From the IMG/VR virus record IMGVR_UViG_3300027746_000041, positions 1-41,357 of that record: a stretch of 41,357 nucleotides of DNA. One strand, written 5' to 3'. The stretch comes from a virus. Below the pieces are notes generated by a model. It ran no database searches. It saw nothing but the letters and a program-made list of their open reading frames with translations, and was not told where the DNA came from. Positions 23,601-32,073 of the stretch are shown here, in pieces. The number at the start of each line of letters is the position of its first letter. The stretch's first letter is position 1. A program made the position numbers and the translations under genes.

Positions 23601-26600
23601 GAAGAATACCGACAACTGCTCAACATCTTGAAAAAGCCATGGTTGAAAGAAATCAAGTTTTTGAAGACTTGCAAAGTGTTATTTCTGAAATAAGTTTCCA
23701 AGAAGGAATTACCCCCGGACAAAGTATTAGCGTGCTTGTTAATGATTTGCTGGACAGAAACCCTTTACAGTTAAATGAGGTAGTAAGCAATGGTGACATT
23801 GATTCTGTTCTGATTTCAATTCGTTCAAGCAAAAATACTACATTTAATGTTGAGCCACCGTCGTTTGGTCTTGAAGGAGACCGCATAGCAAACGAAGGTC
23901 TTTTTTCAGGAGACCTGTTGCAAACAGAAATTCCAGGCGTAATTGAATCTATGCGTGGAATAATGACCTACAAACAACTTAAAGATTTTGCTGAAGAATT
24001 GATGTTGGTTCAAGACGTACAATTTAAAGAAACTTTTACACAACTTAGACCAATTAAAGAATTGGTTGAATCTAGGGCAAATCTTACAGAAAGATTAAGC
24101 AACCTTGAAGAAAAGGTAATTCCAAGCATACGCAGAAACATGCTTCCTGTTCAAAAAGATGTCTACGAAATTATTTCAAATCAGGGTACGCAAGCAGATT
24201 TGATTAGAGAGTTTCAATCATCTCTTGACATATCAATGGTTGTTTCGGAAACAAACTTAAATTGGAATGCTCTAAATGCTGCACTTACTGACATAACTGG
24301 CTCAAGTAATCTTGTTGGTCTTGGGGACCAACAATATCAAGTTATGTTGGCTTTGAATGCCAAGGTTCATGCAGATGCATTGAGCGCATCAAATCGTTCA
24401 ATGCAAGAAGCAACCACATTGGTCGAAGAAATTCGAGACAGAGTTTTGGCTATGCCAGATAGGTCGCAACAACCAGAGGCTCTTGCGGGTGAAATGCGCA
24501 AATTGCTTGAGGGACCAAATGGATTAAAAATTAAAACTTACTTTCCAGAATTTGAAAAAATTCTAAGTGTTAAAAGGGCAACGGGAATTAAGAGTGCAGA
24601 ACTTGCTCACCCTGGTGTGGCACAAATAAGAGACGACCTTACAGACATTCTTGTTGATATATCTGTGCGTCCAGAAACTCCTGGTTTGTCCAGCACTATG
24701 AGGAGAACGGGAGACCCTCTTGATGGTGGAAACGAATTTCTTAAGAGTACTGCTGGGATTCCTTCGGAGGCTTCTCAGGAGGCAACAATTAGAAGTTCTG
24801 CTGGTTTGCAAAATGCAAAAACAATTATTGCCAAAATTAAAAAACAATTAGCAGAAGATATACCCACAGTTGCACGTGGTTCAAAGAAACTTGATTTAAG
24901 TGAATCGCAGTTAAAGACCGTAAGAAGAATTGAACAACAACTTGTTGCTGGCAAAGGAACAATGACTCCACTTGAGCAAAGAGAACTTGCTACACAAATT
25001 CTTGAAATTCAATATGGTGTTGATAATATTGTCCAACCATCTTACAGTTGGGCTGATGTTGACGCACAGGTAACTAAATACGAATCTGATTTACAAGAAC
25101 AATTGAAATTAATGAATGATGATTTGGCTACAGAAAAACGACGTGCTGCCTTGGCTGTTGAGGTGGGTGCTGCAACACGACCTGAAAGGTCAAGAACACG
25201 ACGAGCCAAAGATATTTTTGGTTTTGGAAGTTCGTTTAGTTCTGCAATAAAACCAAATAACAATAATTTTTATGTACGACGATTTTTTTCAGAAACAGTT
25301 GGTGGTGCCCCGATGTCGGTTGGCGACTCTGGGTTTAAGCGTCCGTGGAGCATATCTAATGTCACCACCGAAAATCGTCTTGCTGCGTCAATGAAAACAA
25401 ATACGTTGGCTAACTCTCAGGCTGGACGAGCACTACAGGCTGGTATTGAACGACGTTCAACCATGCTTGCTCTTGCTGACCCGCAATTGGCTAGAGTTTC
25501 TGCCGAAAACATTATAAATGGACTGGGAGACAGCAGCCCAATTTCTCCAGTTTTTCTTGCAGAGTCACTTGAACAACAAGTTCAAGTTTTAACAAACAAA
25601 TTAAAAGAAAATGAAAAGTTTAGAAGGCTTATTGCTAATGATGAAACTCTTTTAGCGCAACTTGACCAAAGACTTCCATATACCGAAGAACAAATAGCAT
25701 ATGTTAAAGAACTTGGATTTCTGGAACCAATTCAAACAAAAGCAGGATTACGAGTAAGACCGACAACGCCGGCTGAAGTAGCCAGGTTGTCGGAACAAGA
25801 AGCAATTGATTTAAAAGAATTGCGCCAACTTCGTCTTGTCTCCGCAAGACTCAGGAACGACCCACAGTACGCTATTGCGCAACAACAGAGGGCAAGGTTT
25901 GATATCCTTGATGTTTTGGCAAAGATTGACGGAGACAGGGTTGTCACAATGGATGGCACTCCGCAGTGGGGAACTCACTCGAGTTATCAAACTCATGTTT
26001 ATGGTGACCCACAATTTGAGCCACTTACCGATGATGTTTTGATTGAGCGTCTTCTTGGTGGTCGTGGTGGACGAGATGTTGAGTTGATGGGTCAAAACGT
26101 ATCTAAGAGACCGAGAAGCGAATCGGTTATTGCTGGTATTAGAAAATACGGCGAAGTTGAATGGGACTTCTTGCCAAGAGGAACATCAATTCATGCTGTA
26201 AAAATGGAACAAGTAGATTTTATTCCAGGCATGACAGACGCTGATTATGTTTTTGTTTCTGCTGATGGTTTGAGAATTAGTGCTGTTGAGGCACAACAGG
26301 CAGTTGGTTCTAGCCAACCAATTACTGTTTTGAAGCCAATAACTTCAGATGGTTCTCTTGGTGGTGCAAACAGGTTGCAAGAATTGTCTTTGCGCAAGGG
26401 TGAATCATTTACTCCAAAAGAAACTTGGCTTATTTCTCCTGCTGGTGAATACAGCATATATCAAAGAAACATTGCCGGTGGTACCCTTGGTGGACGTGGT
26501 GAGGGTGGTGCTATTCTTACCCTGCCTATTGAGCAGCCATCAAGAGTTGTTCAATATGTTCGTGGTGCAGAAGCAAACAACATTGTTGACTTTACAATGC

Positions 26601-29600
26601 CCAATGGTTCTCCTCTTGCGTTTAGCAAAGAGGAATGGGATTCTTTGTTTTTGCCAATTGCTCCCCATGAACGAACTTTGGTAAACATTGAAAAAGAATT
26701 TCTTGATGCAAAGAGCGATGAAGCATCGCTGCTTGCGTATCAGAGAACAAACGAATACAAAAAACTTTCCAAATCTGCACAAGTAAAACATCAGGTTGCA
26801 CGTGTAAGTGCAACAAATAGAAAACTTGCGCTTCGTGAACAGAGAAACGCAATGGCTAGACAGCCTTTGGATTCATACACATTTGCTCGTGTCCGTAGCG
26901 AAATTGCCAAGACACAGGAATACATTAATGGCTTGAAAACAAGACTTAGCGGACGGGGTGGCAATCTTCTTGACCAAACAGGAAGAACTAATGTTAAAGC
27001 AAAACTGGAAACGGCAAGCAGAAGAATGAATGAGTTGTTGGCTCATCAAAAGAAAATAACAGTATCTGGTACTGCTTCTGTAAAGATTGACCGACTTGTT
27101 GAACTTGCCGGTACGCCCGAGGTTGCAAGGGCTCTTGGAATAAAACCACAGGCTGACGGAACTTTTGATTCGTCAAAAGTTCTTAAAGCACTTGTAGAAA
27201 GAATGCAGGGTTCTGTTTCCAAAGATGGTAAACCCCTTGCTTCGTCTGCGGAAAGTGTTGCTAAAAGAGTTGCTGGGACAAAAGATGGTTGGGCGTTTAG
27301 TTCTGGAAAATCTTATATGGAAACTGTGAGTGCTGCAGATTCTGTTGTTCTTGGCGCAAATTACTTTAAAAGAATTAACGAAGAATTTGAACCAATTTTA
27401 ACTGAAATAACACGGGCAAGAAAAAGAATTGCAGAAATTAAGAGGGAACAATATAACGCTGTTGACCCGGTTGGATTTGCTGAAGATGTTGTTGGGTTGC
27501 AAACTGCTTCAAGAGAAGCAACAGATGTGTTGCGAGTTGGCGAAACTTCGCAGTTGCCAACTCCAAAATATGCAGCAGGTGATTCTGGGATGGGAGCGGT
27601 TCGTGCTTCTCAACGAAATGTTTCTCAAATGGAATCCGACATTAAGAAAATTAATCTTGAAATAAGGTCATTGAGCAAAGAAATTAACGACCTTGAAAGA
27701 AGGTCGTCAAGAACCGTAGGCGACATCCAAGAGGGATTGACCGTTGAGGGCGCAGACAGAATACAACGTCGTGCGGCTTTGCAGACACAAAAGAAAAATA
27801 TTCAACAACAAATCAAAGCAGAACTTGATTCGATTGATGATTATGCACAGTCAATTGTTGCAACACTAAGACCATCTGCTTCTGGTGAATCCCCAATGCT
27901 TGCAGATGCAACGGCTTTTATTCGTCTTGTGCGAGAAGTTAAACTTAAGACCAATTCATCTTCTGTTGTTGACGCAAAACAATTTAAAAAAGTTCTTGAA
28001 GATTTGGCTGCAGGTTTTGAGTCTGCAAGAAGCCAACAGGTAAAAGTTATGATGTTTAACGATGCAAAAGAAAACTTGAGAAACATATTGGTAAAGAGGA
28101 ATGAAGTTCTTAAAACAATTTCTAATTTGCCAGATAACAGTGCTGCAATTTTAAATGCGGAAGATACTTTGGCAAGAGCATTTGCTGGAACATCACAAGA
28201 TACGTTTACTCGTGAAGGTAAGTTAATAAAAGGTACTGCTCCGACATCTCCTGCTGGAAAGATGCTTGCAGATGCACAAAAGGCAATTGCTCCTATACGA
28301 AAAACAAAAACCAAACTTACAGACGCAACAGATGCGCTTCACAAGGCTGTTGTTATGTTTGACTATGCAGCATTTGATAACCTTACTTCTGCCAAAAAGT
28401 TGTCCGAAGTACAAGAAAGAATTAGTGCAGTTAAAATTTTAATGGACCAAAGCAGGAGTCTTGCTACACAGACACCAGAAACACTTGAGTGGAATAAGGC
28501 TGCACAAGAACTTCTTGATGAGGTAACCGTGTGGGGCAATTTTGCTTTTGCAGAAAATGGAAAAGTTGATAAAACTTTTTCTGATTGGGCTAAGCAATAC
28601 ATTGCGCTAAAGGCTGCTCACTTGGAAAGCACCGCTAACGCAGATGCTGCCAATATTCTTTTGCAAAAAGCAACGTCTTTGCATTTGGCTGCAAGCGGTT
28701 TCCCAACCGTTTTGCTTCCAGGTTTTGAAAGAGTTGAGTCGCTTCCCGAAGGTTGGGGTGCCATGATTTCAACCATGAAAGATGGTTGGGTGCACCTTGA
28801 TGCAGAAAGATTCCCAAACATTCAGGTTCATCCGGAACTTGCAAAACTGTACGAGAACGTCAACAGGATTCAATCTCCTTTAATGGCTCAAGAGTTGTCT
28901 AGGCTTATTGGTGGGTACACCAAGTTCTTCAAGGCATACGCAACATTGAGTCCTGGTTTTCATGTGAGGAACGCAATCTCCAACGCTGTGCAACATTTTG
29001 CTGGTGGTGGAGACCCAAGATATTTAATGGAGGGTTTGCAGGTTACAAATGCTTGGGGTCAGGCTTCGAGAAACGGCAAGTCTTGGGAGCAGTTCTTAAC
29101 TTCTCTTGCACCAGAGCAAGCCAAGCATGCACAGGTTGCTCGTGATTCGGTATTCGGTTCTGGCGGTGGTTTGTTTGAGTTCTTGTTTGATGGGATTCGT
29201 GGAAACAACAGAATGTCAAACAACTTTGTTGTTAACAAATCTAAATCAGCAGGACAAGCGTCAGACAACTTTTCAAGATTTCTTTTTGGTTATGACGCCT
29301 CCAAGCAGGGGCTTGGAGTCGAGCAAGCAACAGCACGAACTTCTCGTTTCTTTATTGATTACGAAGACATCTCCAGTGCTGATGAAATCATTCGTCAGAT
29401 TATCCCGTTTTGGATGTGGACATCAAGGAGTCTTCCAGTTCACATGATGAACATGTGGACAAACCCAAAGCCTTACGGTGTGTATCGTGCAATTAAGAGA
29501 AACCTTAAAGATGACAATGATGAGACTATTCTTCCAGAATACATGCAACTGTCTGGGGCGTTTAAGTTGCCGTTTGGAAACAACCTTTACGCAAACCCAG

Positions 29601-30070
29601 AATTTGGTTTCACCCAAATTGACAAACGTATTAACGATTTGGAAAACCCAAGGAAGTTATTGGGTGACATGAACCCATTACTGCGTGTTCCAATGGAACT
29701 CGCTGCTGGTAAAAGTTTCTTTAACAACAGACCGTTTAGTGAGAACCCTGTAAAGGTGTCTGGTGGTATTCAAAACATTCTTCAACCGTTGTTAGAACAA
29801 CTTGGTATGGGTAGCACTAATGCTGCTGGAGAAAAGTTTGTTCAAGATGACAAGTATTATGCTTTAAGAAACTTAATTCCATTTCTTGGAAGTTTGGAAA
29901 GACTATCCCCAACTGTTGATACAGAAAATCCAACAAACAATAATGCGCTTGCTGGTTGGCTCGGTTCACCAGTAAAAGAATACGGTGAGAACATGCAAGC
30001 AGCACAACTTAATAAACTAAAAGGACTTATTGCAAAAGAGGTCTCCAAGAACAAGGCGGTAAACGGATGA
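20696..30070 (+). CDS. Giant internal virion / DNA-ejection protein, 3124 aa (GTG start)
   Basis: One frame of 9.4 kb, about 23% of the genome. GTG at 20696 follows GAAGGG. The protein is mainly helical, with coiled coils (for example about residues 2305-2375). The C-terminal 450 residues contain segments known from large phage internal proteins: YATLSPGFHVRNAISNAVQ (near 2748), FFIDYEDIS (near 2885) and MWTSRSLPVHMMNMW (near 2906). It probably travels with the DNA, spans the envelope and may form the ejection channel, as in T7 gp16 or N4-type virions. I could not identify polymerase, transglycosylase or protease motifs with confidence. It overlaps the endolysin gene by ATGA. Confidence 0.75.
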   Translation: MASANDELEKRLRNIRSASSLNVAPSESTQTSVLRNAQLGLRDYGIDSIRKAPSLSEKIAQIASGAPQPSRNPAISAALLPLKALGTAGRVLSTPLYGVISGIRETVDALDNDAKTKASMSDFTKQMFSEDFGFGTAFPMKGNVGRAIAFGVDLGLDPVNWATFGGTILPKVALKGVAEVAGKEGAEILVRQILGKNVGGRQGAEALAVIVEKELRTANLVEGAAKLSDMEIGDIVGRVYSRNWSAIPEEIAKKYSINPPGIYYAGSRFRVPGSKVIGEFGQRGLIGGRLWFVNTSVGKKIARAFMPGRTAEVAASMMGKINVRQLRTELRAGRLTGEEAAAAVAALGVDQMGRMARGVVKSKATEILKPFVVGEKMATFAHSVSRLMEQGGEELAKSAPAAERELAQEMTGIMKKFYGEIESVMKTIDPEFEIGSIDSYFPHVLSEQSQAAANNLANPRSELIRQYAKFKGHDISGSFKSRTIKAGQPFLEELGGPKELLPNQVTVIELNKISQKLLGFPMFETDARKVLLRYADHYASAMGDAAMMREMLSKPYLMDTIRKVNGIDVDVLNAHKKDVANLISKKISTGKQFSRLLQTTTEKLFGTSEKVGQLPALLDTLEKKAAKLTGELDTPEQLDGARKIIVDLFEELKSVHADFVAQREVTSKTLGEQDGILKLITKQEADATKDFEEIGQIVNRILVDSYGYTPGATLADNAAQLVPDKLDQVIVDTATNKAAMTEQLASVKFLMEKLQTKVNDLDKMQELYNVLGMGEGLEKIFKDAMEAVDGGDFVNNVLDGLGVRGARKKYTRTTNAQGKLTANWVDDFWGPRAQALDSNVALLRNMIDPYQSISSSALKKMTIGDVRTILSKSTVGVDRVDELRRAVAWLIIRDTQASPQVLLDIATLQSSKGTAKVSATAERFWKLKSLMEKSAEISEHLKKSALEGTFSGKQSELLNAEIGNAARGGRIPTTAQHLEKAMVERNQVFEDLQSVISEISFQEGITPGQSISVLVNDLLDRNPLQLNEVVSNGDIDSVLISIRSSKNTTFNVEPPSFGLEGDRIANEGLFSGDLLQTEIPGVIESMRGIMTYKQLKDFAEELMLVQDVQFKETFTQLRPIKELVESRANLTERLSNLEEKVIPSIRRNMLPVQKDVYEIISNQGTQADLIREFQSSLDISMVVSETNLNWNALNAALTDITGSSNLVGLGDQQYQVMLALNAKVHADALSASNRSMQEATTLVEEIRDRVLAMPDRSQQPEALAGEMRKLLEGPNGLKIKTYFPEFEKILSVKRATGIKSAELAHPGVAQIRDDLTDILVDISVRPETPGLSSTMRRTGDPLDGGNEFLKSTAGIPSEASQEATIRSSAGLQNAKTIIAKIKKQLAEDIPTVARGSKKLDLSESQLKTVRRIEQQLVAGKGTMTPLEQRELATQILEIQYGVDNIVQPSYSWADVDAQVTKYESDLQEQLKLMNDDLATEKRRAALAVEVGAATRPERSRTRRAKDIFGFGSSFSSAIKPNNNNFYVRRFFSETVGGAPMSVGDSGFKRPWSISNVTTENRLAASMKTNTLANSQAGRALQAGIERRSTMLALADPQLARVSAENIINGLGDSSPISPVFLAESLEQQVQVLTNKLKENEKFRRLIANDETLLAQLDQRLPYTEEQIAYVKELGFLEPIQTKAGLRVRPTTPAEVARLSEQEAIDLKELRQLRLVSARLRNDPQYAIAQQQRARFDILDVLAKIDGDRVVTMDGTPQWGTHSSYQTHVYGDPQFEPLTDDVLIERLLGGRGGRDVELMGQNVSKRPRSESVIAGIRKYGEVEWDFLPRGTSIHAVKMEQVDFIPGMTDADYVFVSADGLRISAVEAQQAVGSSQPITVLKPITSDGSLGGANRLQELSLRKGESFTPKETWLISPAGEYSIYQRNIAGGTLGGRGEGGAILTLPIEQPSRVVQYVRGAEANNIVDFTMPNGSPLAFSKEEWDSLFLPIAPHERTLVNIEKEFLDAKSDEASLLAYQRTNEYKKLSKSAQVKHQVARVSATNRKLALREQRNAMARQPLDSYTFARVRSEIAKTQEYINGLKTRLSGRGGNLLDQTGRTNVKAKLETASRRMNELLAHQKKITVSGTASVKIDRLVELAGTPEVARALGIKPQADGTFDSSKVLKALVERMQGSVSKDGKPLASSAESVAKRVAGTKDGWAFSSGKSYMETVSAADSVVLGANYFKRINEEFEPILTEITRARKRIAEIKREQYNAVDPVGFAEDVVGLQTASREATDVLRVGETSQLPTPKYAAGDSGMGAVRASQRNVSQMESDIKKINLEIRSLSKEINDLERRSSRTVGDIQEGLTVEGADRIQRRAALQTQKKNIQQQIKAELDSIDDYAQSIVATLRPSASGESPMLADATAFIRLVREVKLKTNSSSVVDAKQFKKVLEDLAAGFESARSQQVKVMMFNDAKENLRNILVKRNEVLKTISNLPDNSAAILNAEDTLARAFAGTSQDTFTREGKLIKGTAPTSPAGKMLADAQKAIAPIRKTKTKLTDATDALHKAVVMFDYAAFDNLTSAKKLSEVQERISAVKILMDQSRSLATQTPETLEWNKAAQELLDEVTVWGNFAFAENGKVDKTFSDWAKQYIALKAAHLESTANADAANILLQKATSLHLAASGFPTVLLPGFERVESLPEGWGAMISTMKDGWVHLDAERFPNIQVHPELAKLYENVNRIQSPLMAQELSRLIGGYTKFFKAYATLSPGFHVRNAISNAVQHFAGGGDPRYLMEGLQVTNAWGQASRNGKSWEQFLTSLAPEQAKHAQVARDSVFGSGGGLFEFLFDGIRGNNRMSNNFVVNKSKSAGQASDNFSRFLFGYDASKQGLGVEQATARTSRFFIDYEDISSADEIIRQIIPFWMWTSRSLPVHMMNMWTNPKPYGVYRAIKRNLKDDNDETILPEYMQLSGAFKLPFGNNLYANPEFGFTQIDKRINDLENPRKLLGDMNPLLRVPMELAAGKSFFNNRPFSENPVKVSGGIQNILQPLLEQLGMGSTNAAGEKFVQDDKYYALRNLIPFLGSLERLSPTVDTENPTNNNALAGWLGSPVKEYGENMQAAQLNKLKGLIAKEVSKNKAVNG

Positions 30071-30588
30071 AACGGCATTACACAGGAAACAAAGATGGTG
30101 CAGCGAAATGTCTCCGCCCCGGTATGAAAGTATTCATTGACGAGACAATCAAATTGTCAAATGGTGCACTCTGGAATAACGGTGACTTTGGTGTTCGCCC
30201 GATGAGGGGCAAAGAGTCAATGAGTGTTCACGGAACTGGGCGTGCAGTTGACCTATCGTTCAGGCACATGCCACCTAAGAAGGGTATCAAGAACGGGAGG
30301 CTCGAGGCTCTGCGTGTTCTAAAGATTATTGTTGCCAACGCTGATGCGTTGGGACTTGAAGCAGTTTTTGATTACATCGTAAAGCCTCATGGTCGTGCTT
30401 GGATGTGTGACCGTGATGCTTGGTCAAACTATAAGAAAGAAACTATTCACGGAGGTGGCTCGGGGGACTGGCTACATTTTGAAGTATCTCCAGAGATGGC
30501 TGATTCCGCTGAGAAAATGCGGAAAGCATTTGCTCAACTTGTAATTCCTTCACTTGAGCCTCAGGAAGAAACACCGAAGCCTGCTTAA
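30067..30588 (+). CDS. Endolysin, M15-type D,D- or L,D-peptidase, 173 aa
   Basis: The zinc peptidase motifs are present: SVHGTGRAVDL (H55 and D62) and DWLHFEV (H137, with E139 nearby), spaced as in VanY/M15 enzymes. It would cut peptide stems of host peptidoglycan at lysis or during entry. There is no signal peptide, so it needs a holin. The N-terminal half is the enzyme and the last 30 residues are a Pro/Glu-rich tail. The last 146 bases overlap an oppositely directed gene. Confidence 0.85.
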   Translation: MKRHYTGNKDGAAKCLRPGMKVFIDETIKLSNGALWNNGDFGVRPMRGKESMSVHGTGRAVDLSFRHMPPKKGIKNGRLEALRVLKIIVANADALGLEAVFDYIVKPHGRAWMCDRDAWSNYKKETIHGGGSGDWLHFEVSPEMADSAEKMRKAFAQLVIPSLEPQEETPKPA

Positions 30589-30847
30589 GAACTGTTTGTG
30601 AAATTACCATCCCATTAGGGATGTGTGTTGGCATACCAACCGTTTTCATATTTTCTATTTCATCGGGGAAGTACGATGTCACCAACGTGACATGTCCCTC
30701 CAAACAATCTTTCCACAACCAACCTACTGTCACAACTGTGCGTGGGAAAGGTTTGTAGTCTTTGATGTCTGTCCAACCGTTCTCACCGTCAAAAGCATCT
30801 GTCCAATGGACTGATACTAAATCCCATTTACATTTGAGTGCTTTCAT
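30443..30847 (-). CDS. Conserved-looking hypothetical protein, 134 aa, convergent overlap with endolysin
   Basis: The N-terminal 80 residues have a clear protein character (WDLVSVHWTDAFDG, then PRTVVTVGWLWKDC and PDEIENMKTVGMP). They resemble a small phage family without assigned function. The C-terminal 48 residues lie antisense to the end of the endolysin gene and are less convincing in composition. The start at 30847 overlaps the upstream stop as ATGA. It is the last gene of the leftward arm. Confidence 0.7.
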   Translation of the reverse strand: MKALKCKWDLVSVHWTDAFDGENGWTDIKDYKPFPRTVVTVGWLWKDCLEGHVTLVTSYFPDEIENMKTVGMPTHIPNGMVISQTVLKQASVFLPEAQVKELQVEQMLSAFSQRNQPSLEILQNVASPPSHLRE

Positions 30848-31128
30848 ACTTCCTCCTCGTATGGATTGATTCCTTCTTCAAATAGGTGTTGTTCAATTGT
30901 TTCTATTAGTCCTGCCATAAATGAACTTATTTTAACCCATGCAAACGGGTCGCCCGATAGCGAGTGTTGCCATGTTTGACATATTTCTATTGCTGACTGG
31001 TTGCTTGCACTGAGAACAACGGTGACTCCGTTGTTCATAAAGTCTTTTATCTTCTCACCTTTTTCGTTCATTTCCTTTGCTTGCGCTTCGGGGATGATGT
31101 CATATATCCAAGATGATTCGTCAGACAT
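30844..31128 (-). CDS. Hypothetical acidic protein, 94 aa
   Basis: The start at 31128 follows AAGGA. A longer frame to 31269 exists, but its upstream part lies in the wrong frame over a real small gene (31121-31297). The product is soluble and acidic with a helical middle (IIPEAQAKEMNEKGEKIKDF), a VTVVLSAS strand, and an acidic end (NPYEEEV). No family recognised. It overlaps both neighbours. Confidence 0.7.
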   Translation of the reverse strand: MSDESSWIYDIIPEAQAKEMNEKGEKIKDFMNNGVTVVLSASNQSAIEICQTWQHSLSGDPFAWVKISSFMAGLIETIEQHLFEEGINPYEEEV

Positions 31129-31297
31129 GTTTTTTTTTCCTTTTCTTATTAGCAACATATATGAACCCGTAGGGCATACCGTTTTCCGATACTCCTTGAC
31201 CCACAGTAACGTCGCCGTAATGCGCTGCAAGAATTTTAGCAACCGTTTGCGGACTAACCTCAACATCAAAACCCACTGTTATCTGTCTTGTCGTCAA
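31121..31297 (-). CDS. Hypothetical small protein, 58 aa (TTG start, easily missed)
   Basis: TTG at 31297-31295 follows GAGAGAGG with a seven-base spacer, an excellent site. The product begins MTTRQITVGFDVEVSPQTVA and continues KILAAHYGDVTVG, ending in a basic tail (KKRKKKHV). The sequence looks like a compact alpha/beta domain with a nuclear-like Lys cluster at the end. It overlaps the end of the sigma-like gene by 32 bases and the start of the next gene by 8 bases, which fills an otherwise empty part of this tight operon. Confidence 0.65.
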   Translation of the reverse strand: MTTRQITVGFDVEVSPQTVAKILAAHYGDVTVGQGVSENGMPYGFIYVANKKRKKKHV

Positions 31298-31562
31298 GGT
31301 TAAGCCTCTCTCTAATTATTGGATGTTTGATAAGAATTGATTGTAGTCGTTCGTATGCAGAGTTTCTCAGACGCCAGGCGTGTGTTTTCGTGACACCAAG
31401 GCGTTCACCAAGTTCCTGCAAAGACACCATTTCTGAGTTAAGTGCATCAATGATAAACCTATCTTGTTCTCCTAGTTGCTCTATACAAGAAGCAATGGCT
31501 TCTCGTAATGGTTGCAATTCTTGAACAGACTCAATAGTTGCTTCACCAACACCAGCCATCAT
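31266..31562 (-). CDS. Sigma-70 region 4-like HTH protein, 98 aa
   Basis: Residues about 31-75 (EQDRFIIDALNSEMVSLQEL, then GERLGVTKTHAWRLRNSAYERL) match the region 4 helix-turn-helix of sigma factors. The pattern includes a D/E-x-x-FI helix and the GVTKTHAWRL recognition helix. Regions 2 and 3 are missing, so it is probably a small transcription regulator that binds promoter DNA or RNA polymerase. I chose the ATG at 31562 (GGAAG upstream). The frame is open to a TTG at 31604, which would sit inside a hairpin (31597-31617) and lacks a site; an ATG at 31574 is another option. Confidence 0.75.
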   Translation of the reverse strand: MMAGVGEATIESVQELQPLREAIASCIEQLGEQDRFIIDALNSEMVSLQELGERLGVTKTHAWRLRNSAYERLQSILIKHPIIRERLNLDDKTDNSGF

Positions 31563-31596
31563 TAGGGCTTCCATTGGCGTTTCAGGTCGTCTCCCA

Positions 31597-31617
31597 CCAC
31601 GCAACGTACTTGCGTGG
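31597..31617 (-). terminator. Hairpin between nuclease and sigma-like genes
   Basis: CCACGCAA (31597-31604) and TTGCGTGG (31610-31617) form an 8-bp stem around a 5-nt loop, about 20 bases after the stop at 31639. There is no T tract. It could terminate, attenuate or mark a processing point before the sigma-like gene. Confidence 0.5.
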
Positions 31618-31638
31618 TAGGGATTAAGGGATATTTCT

Positions 31639-32073
31639 CTATTCTTCAGCGTCGTACTCGGGGTTAATTAGCATGTCCATTACTTCTTCGGGTAATAGCA
31701 AGAATCCTTTTGTTGGATTATTTGAGTTCCATGCAAACTTTTTTAATCTGCCGGCTGGAAGGGTTGCAATGTATCGTTTAAGTCTGTCAACAGATACCGC
31801 AATCATTCCACCATCAAGACAGTAGATGTACACCCACCATTTTGCTTCGGTAACAAACAGTCCAGAATCTTTCCAACCTGTTTCTCTTGGGTTTTGTTGT
31901 GTCTCAACAACCATACGACCATTTCGGTATCGGTCTGTCTTAACTTCAAATGAACCGTCTGCTATTGATTGCAAAAAGTTTCGTGTTAGTTCTTCACCTT
32001 TGCTTCCGAACTTCATGTCGTCCGAAAAGTTGTATCTACGTTCTGCTGGAAAGTCCCATCTAGATTCTTTCAT
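31639..32073 (-). CDS. PD-(D/E)XK-like nuclease candidate, 144 aa
   Basis: KFGSKGEELTRNFL (about residues 21-34) resembles the first helix of restriction-like nucleases. SFEVKTDRYRNG (41-52) has the E-x-K core and MVVE (54-57) supplies a further acidic residue. A role in DNA processing would fit the neighbouring RusA, primase and helicase. The ATG at 32073 overlaps the RusA stop (TAATG). A frame to 32097 is open but would run into that gene. The nuclease call rests on motif shape and is not certain. Confidence 0.6.
   Translation of the reverse strand: MKESRWDFPAERRYNFSDDMKFGSKGEELTRNFLQSIADGSFEVKTDRYRNGRMVVETQQNPRETGWKDSGLFVTEAKWWVYIYCLDGGMIAVSVDRLKRYIATLPAGRLKKFAWNSNNPTKGFLLLPEEVMDMLINPEYDAEE

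Noticed and set aside
27841-28314. Minus-strand frame of 157 codons within the giant gene
   Set aside because: It is a shadow of the plus-strand coding sequence, with Ser/Ala-rich translation and no ribosome site.
20696-30070. N4-like virion RNA polymerase
   Set aside because: The size is suggestive, but I could not place the polymerase catalytic motifs in the right order and spacing. The call stays at internal/ejection protein.
30844-31269. A 141-residue version of the gene starting at 31269
   Set aside because: Its first 47 residues are Leu/Arg-rich and out of frame with the better supported gene 31121-31297. The ATG at 31128 has a good ribosome site.
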